31,603 nt of DNA from Sperchopsis tessellata (taxonomy: Eukaryota > Arthropoda > Insecta > Coleoptera > Hydrophilidae). Under the pieces are notes generated by a model. It was not told the DNA's origin. It saw only the letters and a program-made list of their open reading frames with translations, and ran no database searches. Shown here one piece after another: positions 1-10,511 of this stretch; the first letter of the stretch is position 1; each line of letters starts with the position of its first letter. The translations under genes were made by a program, and so were the position numbers. The DNA lies in NCBI GenBank assembly GCA_033557685.1, contig JAWQRN010000311.1, positions 1-31,603 on the forward strand. The letters are read 5' to 3'.

Positions 1-36
1 TTTTTGTGTGTCTATATTTTTATATATATATATATA

Positions 37-111
<75 letters not shown>

Positions 112-112
112 T
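1..112. repeat. (TA)n microsatellite
   Basis: Almost pure alternating TA from about 22 to 108, with short T-rich breaks at the start. No coding potential. Such tracts are prone to length polymorphism and to assembly error. Confidence 0.9.
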
Positions 113-221
113 TGACAACTCTATACATGCCTCTATAATGTAAATTTTTTGTAACTTCAAGGATTGTGTAGATGGCATCCAATCTATTTTTCTTATGCTT
201 TAGGTTATCTGTATTCCAATA

Positions 222-522
222 TAATATATAATAGTGTAATGATTATTTAATTGAAACATTGCGGTACCTCTCATAATATGATCACTCACGATCTGAAAGC
301 ATATATACAAGGAATCAAATATGTATTCGCACGTGGGGTACAGCAGTGCTGATGATGTCTTAATGACAGAAAAACGTGTCCACTTCAATTCGGTTTGTTT
401 CATGCGATGCGTAGTTTATTTCTGTATTTAATATATTGACTTGGCCGGCTTGCTTGATATTTGATTTATCAAATATTAAAATAACACATTCATGTACTGC
501 CATGAAGCAACAAATTCTTATG
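222..522 (+). repeat. Dispersed repeat unit, copy 1
   Basis: About 300 bp that recurs in the same orientation at about 29745-30062. Shared landmarks are 'caattgaaacattgcg'-type sequence near 250, 'gcagtgctgatga' near 342, 'atatattgacttggccggct' at 431-450, and a terminal 'gaagcaacaaattctta' near 504-520. It has no long ORF with recognisable protein similarity. It is probably a non-autonomous mobile or satellite-like element. I see no clear terminal inverted repeats, so the class is unassigned. Confidence 0.75.
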
Positions 523-1072
523 GACAATTCATATTTTTAAATGGGTATCAGATTTACTGATAACAAAAAGCGGCAATTTGTGATTTCAAGTTGCCTTCCT
601 ACATGTAGATGCAGTATTCTTCTCCTTAGGCTTTTTGTGTCCGGGTGCAGCATGTTCTTATTTTTGTGCCATAGTTTTTGTAGGAAGCATCTTATAACTT
701 AAATTGGTTTTCTCGATATTAAAAATTGTTTCTGCGAAGGTTAAAGTCTGAAATTCAACTGAAAAATTTGCTGCAGTCGACAGATTAGATGATAGTTTTT
801 CCCTATTAGCTGTTAAAATATGAATACCATCTAAGTTCGCCTGGCCTCTTTTGCAGTCGAATGAAGCGTACTTGGTAGTTGAACGTAGCACGTAAGCGAA
901 GATCGGATAAGAGTGTACTACTGTAGTATGAAAGTCTAATATAAAATTTAACATCCTAGTACAATAACGCTTTATATCACCTTGAAATAGTAACAAGACT
1001 CACTGTACACTATATTTCTTCATGTTACATAAGAAGACTTAATGAAGGAATTAATTTTGGTACTTTTTACAG
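523..1072. other. Intron or upstream DNA of the DHX57-like gene
   Basis: AT-rich sequence with no supported exon on either strand. A minus-strand reading frame at 658-996 resembles no family I know. The stretch ends in a T-rich tract and AG at 1071-1072, which is the 3' splice site of the first visible helicase exon. The N-terminal exon of the helicase is therefore left of the window or unrecognised here. Confidence 0.6.
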
Positions 1073-2383
1073 TTATGGATTTCACAAAAATCATTGTTTA
1101 GAAGCCATGGAATACTGCAACGGGGAATTGGAAGATGCACTGTGCCTACTATATACAAAATATTTCAAAATAAAATACAACGTAGAAGAGAACGGACATG
1201 ATTTTACAGACAAAGAACTAGTGGAACAAAGGCACGATGAAAAAGCAGTTTTAGAATCAATTTATGAGGACGCATTCAAAGAAAAAATAACAAACTCTGT
1301 CTGGATCTTAACCTTAAAATTAGATTATATAGTAAAAACATTCAGTATTAAAAAAGAACCACCAAAGAAAGCAGTCAATCACAACATCAAACATAGTAAG
1401 AAGAAAAAAGAAAAATGCCGACTTTTTATACAAGGTAATTGTAAGTATGGATCGAACTGTCGGTTTTCCCATTCCGTCGAAGAACCAAAACCTGAAGTTG
1501 AAGATGACCATCTCAATAATCATAAGTTCGAATTAGAAATAAGGTTTCCTCCGAACACCAAATACCCCTTTGAAGCGCCTGTGATCTTTATAAAAACTAA
1601 TGCTATACTGCCAGAGCTGATGACGTTACACATATGCAGACGATTACATCAAGAGGCGGAAAATTTGGCGAAAGACGGAATACCTAGTGTGTATTCTTTG
1701 GTTGATCTCTTAAATAACGAAGAAGAAATTATTAATTACGTAAAAACAAAACCTGTTAACTTCTTGTTACCTAATGATAAATTATTTCCCTCTGAAGATG
1801 ACTTTAAATCAAGTATACCACGACCATCGCATTACAAAAGAGGCACAACGAATAGAGATAACAAAAAGAAATTTACCGAGCAAGAAATTAGAGCAGAAGA
1901 TAAACGAATTGTTGATAGGCATCGCTCAAAAATAAAAGATTCTAAGTATATAAAAATGTGCCAAAATCGGGAGAACCTCCCAGCACACGCCTTAAAAAAT
2001 AATATTCTTAATACCATTAAGTCTTCTCAAATCATAGTGATAAGTGGTGAAACAGGTTGTGGGAAAAGTACGCAAGTCCCTCAATATATCCTGGACGATT
2101 GGTTGAGTAGTTTTGATAGCGACGGTAAACATGTGGAGATTGTTTGCACTCAGCCGAGGAGGATATCGGCTATTGGTGTTGCTGAGCGAGTTGCTGATGA
2201 ACGAGTTGAACGAGTGGGAAATACAATAGGTTACCAAATTAGGTTAGAAAACAAAATTTCTTCTAGTACGAGACTGACTTTTTGCACAACAGGAATTCTG
2301 TTACGTCGACTTGAAGTCGACCCCTTGTTAGCTTCCGTATCTCATGTGATTGTGGATGAAGTTCACGAAAGAAGTGAAGAAAG
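1073..2383 (+). CDS. DHX57: DHX57-like helicase, exon A: UBA, RWD/CCCH finger, motifs I to II
   Basis: This internal exon opens after the acceptor at 1071-1072. The frame is open upstream of the ATG at 1107, and the eleven codons before it (YGFHKNHCLEA) complete a UBA-like helix, so 1107 is not the true start. A UBA-like segment is followed by an RWD-like region interrupted by a CCCH finger (C-x7-C-x5-C-x3-H) at about 1414-1464, where RWD then resumes (PPNTKYPFEAP). This arrangement is characteristic of DHX57 in the DEAH/RHA RNA helicase family. Helicase motif I (GETGCGKST) lies at 2046-2072, Ia (TQPRR) near 2149, Ib (TTG) near 2288 and II (DEVH) at 2355-2366. The exon ends ...HERSEE plus AG before GT at 2384, leaving two bases of a split codon. 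The family are ATP-dependent RNA-remodelling enzymes. No stop or frameshift interrupts the exon. Confidence 0.93.
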
Positions 2384-2480
2384 GTTAGTTTTTTAATTTA
2401 TTCTTATACTTTTTAGAATTCACAGAAAATTAACTGGAGGTCATTATTCTTCATCATTTGAATGAAATATACATATATGG

Positions 2481-3090
2481 AGATTTTGAGTTTTATCCCA
2501 CGTATGTGCTTCTTCGTTCTTAGAAGAGCGAGCTTTTTGATAAGCTTTCGGTCATCATCAGATCGGCTAGTCAGAGACATATTGAGCGAATGACTGAAAT
2601 TGGTCAAGTGATGGATTTATATATTCTCTGCTACTTTACACTGCATGGTGATTGGTCAGTTTGGAGATCTGTGCTATTGGTGTCGTGAGTGTTTTCGGCT
2701 GGAACTCTGTTTACCAATGGCTGGCTTACATGTGGCATATAAACACAAACCATCATCTCATTTAATCAAACAATGCTGTCTCATCTCTATATCTACAGCT
2801 TCCCCTAAAGTTCGGTGTTTAAAGTATATTTCATGCGAAATTATTTTTGTGTCCTGCAAGTTTATTCTGTGCCCGGTATTCACACCATGAATACCGGGAC
2901 TCCAATAGGGCACGCCCCTAAAGACTGAATGCTCCAATCACATCGTGCTCTTGCACGAAACTCACCAATCATTATGCAGTGTAAAGTAGCAGAGAATATA
3001 TAAGTCCATCACTTGACCAATTTCAGTAATTTGCTTGCTATGTCTCTTCTGAGAACGAAGAAGCACATACTTGGGAAAAAATTCAAAAAT
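2481..3090. mobile_element. Foldback (long inverted repeat) element in intron 1
   Basis: The left arm is 2481-2660 and the right arm 2961-3090. They match in inverse orientation over about 130 bp, for example 'gtatgtgcttcttcgttct' near 2502 and its complement near 3052-3070, and 'ttggtcaagtgatgga' near 2599 and its complement near 3008-3023. The left arm carries about 45 bp absent from the right (about 2530-2573). The 300-bp centre has no transposase. Inside the centre, 2872-2898 is a GC-rich hairpin with an 11-bp perfect stem and a 5-nt loop. This is a non-autonomous MITE/foldback; its exact ends and target duplication are unclear. Confidence 0.75.
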
Positions 3091-3138
3091 CATCTTCTGC
3101 ATACTACACCCTTGATAGTATCCATACCAACATGTATA

Positions 3139-4615
3139 CAGGGTGAGGAAAATGTAATGCAACATTTTTGTTATTATTGAATTTAGAAAAAATTGTTTCA
3201 GACAAAAGTTGCATGGTAAAAACTGTTTCATATTTTTGTGACCTTGAAATTCTCTTACGTCATTCTGCGCATGTGTTAGCCTATGCAACTTTAATTTTTC
3301 AAGTTACAACATACATATTTCCTAAAATTTTTGGAATCAGCATGACTTTACTTCGGGTAGTATAAAAATTTTGATGGGTTACATAATAAAATTTGCAATT
3401 TTTGAGACAAATTGATATGAAAATTTGGTATTTAAATAAAATGTTTACCTTTGTTTGACTGGTTTTCATAATTTTTAAACCTTTGAACATAACGCATTAT
3501 CATGGTGAGATTTACTGAAATGATGTTAGGTTGGGGGATAGAAGAAGAATTTATGAAGAAGCCTGTATGGTATTTAATGAGAATTACCCTAATTGGACTC
3601 CGTTAACACGGTCTTCTGTAATTAATAAAACTTACTTATCAGTTTCATGTAAAAACATTTTCATTGATTCATTCTTAGGTACAAACAAACAAACAAAATT
3701 AATTTATCAAATGTTCCCCGTTAGCCACTAAACAATGACCTAATCTATCTTGAAAAGTTCTGTTAGTATTTTCTAACATATTCGGTGTAATTCTTCCTAC
3801 CTCTTTCTTAATTACGGCTTTTAAATCCTCTAAATTATTTGGTCGATCTTTGTAGACCACAATTTTGACGTGACCCATCACAGAATTGTGATCTATCGTA
3901 ATCATCTTCATTAAGTTCCTGCAGTAGATGGACTTTATAGGGATGAAAGTGTTTTCTTTTTTAATACATTTCTAACAGACTTCTGATTGATGTTATGGTC
4001 TAAGGCAATTTGCCTTGTTGATACTTGATGATTTTTCTCAATGGATAATAAAACATCCAATATCTTATCTATGCTTGCTCTCAAAATTTTTGATGAGTCG
4101 TCTTACAGTGGACCATTTTAAAGGAGTCCGATTAGGGTAATTCTCATTAAAAACCATAGAGTTCTTCTATATCCCCAACCTAACATCATAAAAATTTCAA
4201 TTCTTTCCGTTTTAGTAAAACTCACCATGATAATGCGTTATGTTCAAAGGATAAAAAATTATGAAAATTGTTTTAATTGTCATTTGTCAGGCAAGCAAAG
4301 GTAAACGTGTTATTTAAATACCAAATTTTCATATAAATTTTTCTCAAAAATACCAAATTTTCATATCAATTTTTCTCAAAAATTTTATTATGTAACCCAC
4401 CAAAATTTGTATACTACTCGAAGTAAAATGTCTTGCTGATTCTAAACATTTGAAATAATACATACGTCGCATAGCCTGCATATGCACAGAATGACATACG
4501 TTAATTTTAAGGGCACAAAAATATGAAGCACTTTTTACCATGCAACATTTTCCTGAAACATTTTTTTCTAAATTCAATAATTACAAAATTATGTTGAATT
4601 ACTTTTTCCTCACCT

Positions 4616-4618
<3 letters not shown>
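3139..4618 (-). mobile_element. Tc1/mariner-like element with very long terminal inverted repeats
   Basis: The element starts CAGGGTGAGGAAAA at 3139, after a TATA, and ends near 4616-4620 with the matching complement beside a TA microsatellite. This fits TA target use. The arms match imperfectly for roughly 400-450 bp (3139 to about 3600 against about 4140 to 4618), including the beginning of the transposase gene. The interior is a deleted transposase on the minus strand (next entry). About 150 bp of the right arm contains a small internal duplication of 'accaaattttcatat' (about 4320 and 4350). Confidence 0.85.
3699..4190 (-). pseudogene. Deleted Tc3/mariner-like transposase
   Basis: Read on the minus strand, 4190 to about 3930 shows fragments of the N-terminal DNA-binding part, with many stops: a helix-turn-helix-like STRQIALDHN region and then an HPYKVHLLQELNEDDYDR-like stretch, which in this transposase group precedes the catalytic domain. 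The open stretch 3911-3699 carries the C-terminal end (NNLEDLKAVIKKEV, ITPNML). The whole catalytic DDE core that should lie between them is missing, so the gene is dead. A second, inverted copy of the very N-terminal residues (RRIYEEA, FNENYPN) lies on the plus strand at about 3540-3600, because the left terminal repeat extends into coding sequence. Family assignment is by motif memory only. Confidence 0.75.

Positions 4619-4648
<30 letters not shown>
4619..4648. repeat. (TA)n microsatellite
   Basis: About 30 bp of alternating TA directly abutting the right end of the Tc1/mariner-like element. Confidence 0.85.
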
Positions 4649-4651
<3 letters not shown>

Positions 4652-4720
4652 TTAAATATACTATAGACTTCCACAGCTCTTATCTATAGGAAAAATGATT
4701 TTAAACTTCATTTGGGGCTC

Positions 4721-4996
4721 CACAGGGACGTCATTAGGCACCATGTTATTTTTTATATTTAAATGTATTTTAATATTTTGATTCCAATTTTTCATATAAT
4801 AATATATAATGTATTTAAGTGATTTATTGTAATTCATTGTCCTGAACATTATGTTTTGTGTACCTCAGAGACCACATATGGCACCATGTTTTAGTTTTGA
4901 ATATTAAATGCATTTAATTAGTAATTTTGTTTCCAGTATCACATCTAATATGTAATAATGTGTTTTTAGTGATTTCTTATTATTAGTTCTACGAGA
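4721..4996 (+). repeat. Tandem duplication of the 3' splice region of intron 1
   Basis: Two imperfect units, about 4721-4836 and about 4864-4985, are offset by 143-150 bp. Both contain 'ggcaccatgtt' (4737 and 4880), a related AT-rich middle, and an ending in which 'gtatttaag|tgatttattg' (junction 4819/4820) corresponds to the real acceptor 'gtttttag|tgatttctta' (4969/4970). The first unit therefore holds a decayed copy of the acceptor and of the first bases of exon B. Confidence 0.7.
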
Positions 4997-5325
4997 TCTC
5001 CTGCCAATAAGACAAGATCTCAAAGTGATACTCATGAGTGCTACCATGAACGCGGAGCTTTTTTCCAACTATTTCGGGAACATACCAGTTTTGGATATAC
5101 CTGGAAGAACTTTTCCAGTGGAACAAATGTTTTTGGAGGATATTTTGGATTACTCAGGATACGTAGTTGAAGAAGGATCTCATTACACAAGGAATATAAA
5201 GATGTCAGATGATGATTTGGATGCTGAAATTGAATGCTGTGATGTGTCTAGCGCTAATTCTATGCCAAAACCTGTGATCAGGGATGAACATTTAAGTTTG
5301 TCCCAAATTTTAGCTAGATATAGAG
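4970..5325 (+). CDS. DHX57: DHX57-like helicase, exon B: motif III and family insert
   Basis: The acceptor AG is at 4968-4969. The split codon AG|T gives S, so the join reads HERSEE-SDFLLLVLRDLL, the normal sequence after the DEVH box. Motif III (SAT) follows at about 5037-5045, in LMSATMNAELFSNYFG. The stretch after it (VEQMFLEDILDYSG, then an acidic DDDLDAE segment) corresponds to the insert typical of DHX57 between the two RecA-like domains. The donor at 5326 (AGAG|GTTTGT) leaves one base, G, which joins GA of exon C to give Gly. The ATG codons in this exon are internal. Confidence 0.92.
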
Positions 5326-6053
5326 GTTTGTAGTAAGAATCGCAGTTCGTCACATAGATTATAAGATGTTCTCAGAGATAATCATCAAATTTTATTGACA
5401 GTTGGTAAGATTTTTTGAGAAAAGTACCATTCTTCTAAATTTTTGTTATATACATTGATGTCACCCTTTAATGAATTGAATATAAAACAATAGATAAAAT
5501 TTTTGCAATCTATCAGCATAGGATTGAGCCTTGTAGTCCTCCTTTCAGAGGCTTGATTAACTCTTTTGTTACAGAGCGTGAATTTAGTAACACATGGGCG
5601 TACTTGTACTGAAATATACAGGTATGTTTGCAGAAATACAGTTATCAGTTAATATAAACTGTTTTTTTAAATATTTAATGGTTTGTTATTTCATATTATT
5701 AACTTGGTTTCCTTTTATGTCATTATAAAATATTAGCTGTAATATGTATAAACATATTACAGCTAATATTTCTAACCCATTAAACGTGACCTTTCTTTGT
5801 TCTTTCATGAGTCACAACTTGCTGAAAAAACTATGCTACTTTGGTATAAACAAGGTCTTGGAGCAAAAGGGTTAATTGCCTTAAGTTTTGGTAAGAAGTT
5901 AGACATATTTATTGTTTTTTAAAGCATCCAACTAGCTGTCAATTTAAACTAAACCTAGTGTTCTTTTTCTTGAGGTATCGATTCTGCTACATGAATTACC
6001 TTGTAACAAAAAGATACAATTTTTTGTAATTGTGTAATAGTGTATTTTTTCAG
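5326..6053. other. Intron 2 of the DHX57-like gene
   Basis: 728 bp of AT-rich sequence without a recognisable element, except for a hairpin at 5728-5771. That hairpin has two perfect 20-bp arms (aaatattagctgtaatatgt and its complement) around a 4-nt loop (ataa). The acceptor tract TTTTTTCAG ends at 6053. Confidence 0.8.
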
Positions 6054-6327
6054 GACATACTACAAGGACGTGTAAAAATTTATTTACGATGGATTATGAA
6101 AAAGTGAATTTAGACTTAATAGAAGAAATACTGTTGTGGATTGTTGGTGGTGATCATGACTACCCTACAACAGGTTCCATCTTAGTTTTCTTGCCCGGAA
6201 TATCAGAAATTACATCGTTATTTGATCAGTTAAATGACCATAAAGAATTCAGTCCGAGATATGGTCGTTACGTTCTGTTACCGCTTCATTCGAGTTTAAC
6301 CAGTGAAGAACAATCGGCTATTTTTAG
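6054..6327 (+). CDS. DHX57: DHX57-like helicase, exon C: motif IV, start of second RecA domain
   Basis: The exon opens after CAG at 6051-6053. The frame reads HTTRTCKNLFTMDYEKVNLDL, matching the family's 'MDYEKVNLDLIE' helix before the C-terminal RecA-like domain. Motif IV (SILVFLPG) is near 6178-6201. The end VLLPLHSSLTSEEQSAIF plus AG, before GTAAG at 6328, leaves two bases of an Arg codon completed by exon D. Both flanking introns are consistent in phase. Confidence 0.92.
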
Positions 6328-6559
6328 GTAAGAAGAAATCTTAAAATCATTTTTTATATAAAATGAATCAAAAATTTTAAAATTCTATATTCTTTCAGAA
6401 CTGATAATATACTATTGCCTTATACTTAACAAAGCAGTTTTTGTTACTGGTATTTTTCCATTATTCATTTCACTCATTGCTCCATCCATTTTAGCAATTT
6501 TACTTTGTTCATACTACAAACTGTACATCGATATTATTATGCTTCAGCAGTGTAAGGTT

Positions 6560-8225
6560 ATATAGAATGGTCCGACATTGAAATGCCGGTAGGAGACAAC
6601 CGCATGTTTGTTTACATATACGTTTGTTGCAGTATGAATATTTTCTATTATTAGAAACAACAACCTATGATGCAGATTTCCTTTTTTTTCAGTGTTTGGG
6701 TGGCTTTGTGTACCACTCTGGGCACTTGTTCAATTGTTGAGTGCTTACTGTCGAAGCCAAGCTGATGATCAGTGATTAGTTGCTTCTCTAGTAATACTGG
6801 GTAGAGTCTTCTCAAAAGTGTATACTCAAATAGTTTTGATAGGATTGGTAAGAGGCTGATTGGATGATAGGATGATACTTCGGTGGCTGGTTTACCTGGT
6901 TTGGGTATCATGATTATTAGGGGGACTTTCCAATGTTGGGGGAAGTACGATGTCCCAAGTATCGCGTTAAACAGCATAGTTATGACCATGAGACACTTTC
7001 TGGGTAGTTCTTCAGAATCTTTGCAGTGATAAGATCACAGTCTGGTGCTTTTTTTGCTTTGAGTTCTTTGATTAATTCTTTGATTTCAGCTTATTTAACA
7101 TGTTTTATTAGAGTAAACATCTGGAAGGCACTTTCTAGAATATCATAGATTTCCTCATCGTTGTTATTTATGTCGTTATGGGGTACAAATTTTTTAGCGA
7201 GATGTTGCGCAAACATTTCTGATTTTTCTTTATCACTGCTGGCCCAATTTCCACTGGAATTTCGAAGGGGTGGTATTGTTTGGTGTGGTCTTTTCAAGCG
7301 TCTTGTGGCTTTCCACAGCGTCTCTGTCGGTGGTGGAAAAGCTTTCAAGGTGTTCTTGGAATGTTTCGTTTTTATTTGCGTTTTAAATAATTTTAATTTT
7401 TTTACAGCCCTACTTATGTGCCACACCCATCAGTATTTAAACTTCCATAAGATTATTTCTCTTACTTCCTTGGGATTTTTCCCTTCAACCTGGTTAACAA
7501 TTTCAGGTGTCGACTTCCAGGCTGCTTCTTGTATTAAGTTAACTATATACTTAGTCACTTCTTCGATGTCCTCTTCTGATTTTAGTGATATTTTTATTCA
7601 TATATTTGTTTCGATGTAGTCTCTGAATGACTCCCAGTCTGTTTTTTTATTATAGATAGTTTCTTTGCTTTGGTTAGTTATTATAGTGGTGCTTATTGTA
7701 GATATACGATCAGACATACATCTCTTTATGTCCATGTAGAGTGTTGGTATTCCTTTTGTGAGAAAAATGTGTAATAGTACTGGAATGTTTTGGGGGTCAC
7801 TTGGGCAGTGTGGAGGTTGCCCTGTTGACAAAATCGATAGGTTAATATTATCGATACACTTTTTTAGTTCACGACCTCTCGAGCTCCAGTATATATGTTT
7901 AGCATTCCATTCACCGCCTGCTAGTTTGCTGAGGTATCTTGTGATAACATCTTCATTAATTGAGTGTTTAGGTGGGCAATAGATGGCCAGTATTGTTAAA
8001 AGCCCTTGCCAGTCATGGATTTGGATAAATGTTGTTTTCATGTGATTGGTTTGGTATTCTTTTAATAAATGGTGCTTGATGGTATTTTTGATAATTAAGG
8101 CTGACTGCATGTGCAGTACTGTTGGGATGATGTGTGCAATATATTGTATTTTGTAATTTGCTACTCTGGGTGGTGTGGCTTTTCGAGATAAGAATGTCAT
8201 CTAGTTTGTAGTCAAGCATTTGATA
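6560..8225 (-). mobile_element. Jockey-clade LINE fragment (endonuclease plus partial RT)
   Basis: On the minus strand, from right to left, there are three blocks. An AP-endonuclease-like block at about 8200-7598 contains AGGEWNAKH, the family's GGDxNAKH motif, with an in-frame loss before SSRGRELKKC. A linker block lies at 7426-7091. The N-terminal part of a reverse transcriptase at 6989-6651 contains IPKPGKP, HPISLLPILSKLFE and HQLGFDSKHSTIEQV. The YADD-bearing palm and the 3' end are missing, and frames shift between blocks. It lies wholly within intron 3, antisense to the helicase, and is clearly defective. Confidence 0.88.
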
Positions 8226-8284
8226 AGATAAATATAATAGTAAAGCTAATCCTACATGATTGAAAGTCGCTAGTTAGAATTTAA

Positions 8285-9015
8285 GATAAGATAACTAAAA
8301 TCTTCATAATAGAGAGTAGCGTTAGGCAAGGACACGCCCTATCTGCTCTCCTCTTTATTTTTGCCTTAAAATCCGCCATAAAGAATGTTAATAACATCAA
8401 AACAACTATAACAAAGAGCAAACAATTTGAAAAGGCTTGCAGTGCGATAGACCTGAAGGAAGCAGCTAATGAATTAGAAAGAGAAGCCACTAGAATGAGA
8501 CTACAAATTAATGAAAGCAAGACAAGGTATAGGAAACATAAAAAAATATGTAGGACAGCTGGTACATCTCCAGGTGAACCAAAACAAGTTCAAAGATGTG
8601 TAAAAATTCATCTACATGGGCTCCAAAATAAACCAAAATAAGCAGATAAGTGACGAAATCAAAAACTGCATCAATGCTGCAGACCGAACTACATATCCAT
8701 ATAAAATTATTTTAATATTAAAAATGGTCACCAGAAGGTCTAAATTGGAAATATATAACATACCTATTCGACCATTGCTAACATACGCTTCAGGAACAAA
8801 TAGTTGTAGAGAGGAAAATATATATATATAAAGATGTTTAGACCCATTTAAAAAGAGAAAGGAGGGTAGAGGATCAAAATGAACTGTGAGTTGGAGGCCC
8901 TAATTAAAGTGCAAAAATGCATTAAAACTCAATGGTTGGGGTGGTTTGGACATGTCACCAAGGAAAAAAAAATGGTGACCTACGTAAATTGAGGGTCATA
9001 AATTGAATGCAGGTT
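8285..9015 (+). mobile_element. Second LINE fragment (RT palm to C-terminus, degenerate)
   Basis: On the plus strand the frames recall a different LINE lineage: VRQGHALSALLFIFALK at about 8314 (the GVRQGDxLSxxLF motif of the RT palm), a RLQINESKT-like segment near 8500, GSKINQNKQISDEIK at 8617-8661, RPLLTYASGT near 8775, and WLGWFGHVT near 8934. The YADD region between the first two is deleted. Many stops make it a pseudogene. It sits in intron 3 and is co-oriented with the helicase. Confidence 0.8.
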
Positions 9016-9367
9016 ATGAAGGCTAAGACCCACAATGGGTTATAGTGCCACAGAGAGAGACACTTTCATACTTTTTAAAAAATTAATATGTTTATATAGG
9101 GATTCTGAAAAGTGTCCACTACTGCAAGGGTCATTTTCAAGCTGAATGAATTTAACACACTGATCCGAACTTGGATCTAGATTCATTAAAATTGAAAGAA
9201 GATTTTGTTATCCAAGGCTCTTTGGCTAATATTCTATTTCCAATTGACAATTTATTTTACACAGTGGTCTGCATCAATGATTAGTAACTTATTATTTTGA
9301 TCCCTTTTTCTACATTTCAGTTTTCAAAATATTATTTTGGTGTGCAATTATTTTTGTTTGTTTACAG

Positions 9368-9732
9368 GAAAACTAAGGAGGGCGTTAGAAAAATAATATT
9401 ATCAACAAACATAGCTGAAACCTCAGTTACTATAGACGATTGCGTTTTTGTGATAGACTCAGGAAAAATGAAAGAAAAAAGGTTTGATTCTAACCGTAAC
9501 ATGGAGAGTTTGGATACCGTATGGGTCACGAGAGCGAATGCTTTGCAAAGGAAAGGTCGTGCCGGTCGTGTTATGTCAGGCGTTTGTATTCATCTATATA
9601 CCAGACACAGATTCACTCACCATCTCTTGGGACAGCCGATACCTGAAATACAAAGAATACCATTAGAACAGCTGCTTTTGAATATCAAAATTCTTCGTAA
9701 TTTTGAAGACAAAGATGTTCATCAAGTTTTAG
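9368..9732 (+). CDS. DHX57: DHX57-like helicase, exon D: motifs V and VI
   Basis: The acceptor TTTACAG ends at 9367. The first base G completes the Arg codon begun in exon C, and then KTKEGVRKIILSTNIAETS carries motif V (about 9396-9426). VFVIDSGKMKEKRFDS follows, and motif VI (QRKGRAGR) is at about 9547-9570. The end LEQLLLNIKIL...HQVL plus one base precedes GTATGT at 9733. These residues form the ATP- and RNA-contacting face of the second RecA domain and are intact. An in-frame ATG at 9297 lies in intron sequence and is not a start. Confidence 0.94.
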
Positions 9733-10511
9733 GTATGTATATTTATAAATTTATTGTTTAGTTTTAACAGATCAGCTTAGATTAGTAGTTGCCATTATTT
9801 TTTTGATTTATTATTTGTGTATTTAACATCGGCTTATTTCCGTTGCTATGGTCAATCACTGACGCCAGGGATTTGGCTACTCCACTTACGAGTTTTGCCG
9901 TATCCAGTGTTTTAACTAGAATTGGGTTCTTTTACGTACACGTGGTCTTCATTTACCTACAATACAAAGAACCCACAGTTTTACGTCCATCCTGGAAGAC
10001 GGGCACCACAGAGGCTCTTTATTCAGAAAACGCCAGCTGCCTCTGGGTCTTGAACTCGAAACAACAATAATACAATTTGCTATCCATAAAGATCAAAGTT
10101 ATTGAACATGAATTAAAATTTTTGAATTGGATACTAATTACCCTTGCACTATTGTTAACTGATCGCCACACAATTCAAAAACAATCTAAACTAGATTTCA
10201 TACAAGTCGCCTATTTATAGTATCGTATTCTGAACAAGTCATTACAGTTACATATTCTTGTCAACTTACGCTGGACTTTCCGATAATGTACGACACGTTT
10301 TCCTACCACACTTGCTTGTTTGTTATGCAATAACTGTGTTCAGGTAGTAATAGCTAACTAACCCAACTCACAAGTAGAGTGTTTGGCAGGGTCTTGATAA
10401 AAGGATTGGTAGGGGGAGCACAATAAAAATTGAACCTGTGCAAATACAAAAAGGTTGAAAAATACTGTCTTATGGAATTATTTCCCCAAATTAAACACTT
10501 TTATTTTACAG
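9733..10511. other. Intron 4 of the DHX57-like gene
   Basis: 779 bp. About 9820-10070 is less AT-rich than its surroundings and has a 75-codon plus-strand frame, but nothing in it resembles a known protein. The rest is AT-rich with no recognisable element. It could contain an unclassified repeat. Confidence 0.7.

Noticed and set aside
2645..3288. Frames inside and next to the foldback element
   Set aside because: They are artefacts of the inverted arms, with no protein similarity and mirrored composition.
4344..4577. A 77-codon minus-strand frame
   Set aside because: It lies in the right inverted repeat of the mariner-like element and its mirror occurs in the left arm; it is repeat, not gene.
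5025..5333. A methionine-like start and stop-bounded frame at the helicase motif III region as a separate small gene
   Set aside because: It is the interior of exon B; sequence upstream to 4970 continues the helicase and splice phases fit on both sides.
7161..7982. Plus-strand frames of 152 and 74 codons
   Set aside because: They are antisense shadows of the minus-strand Jockey LINE.
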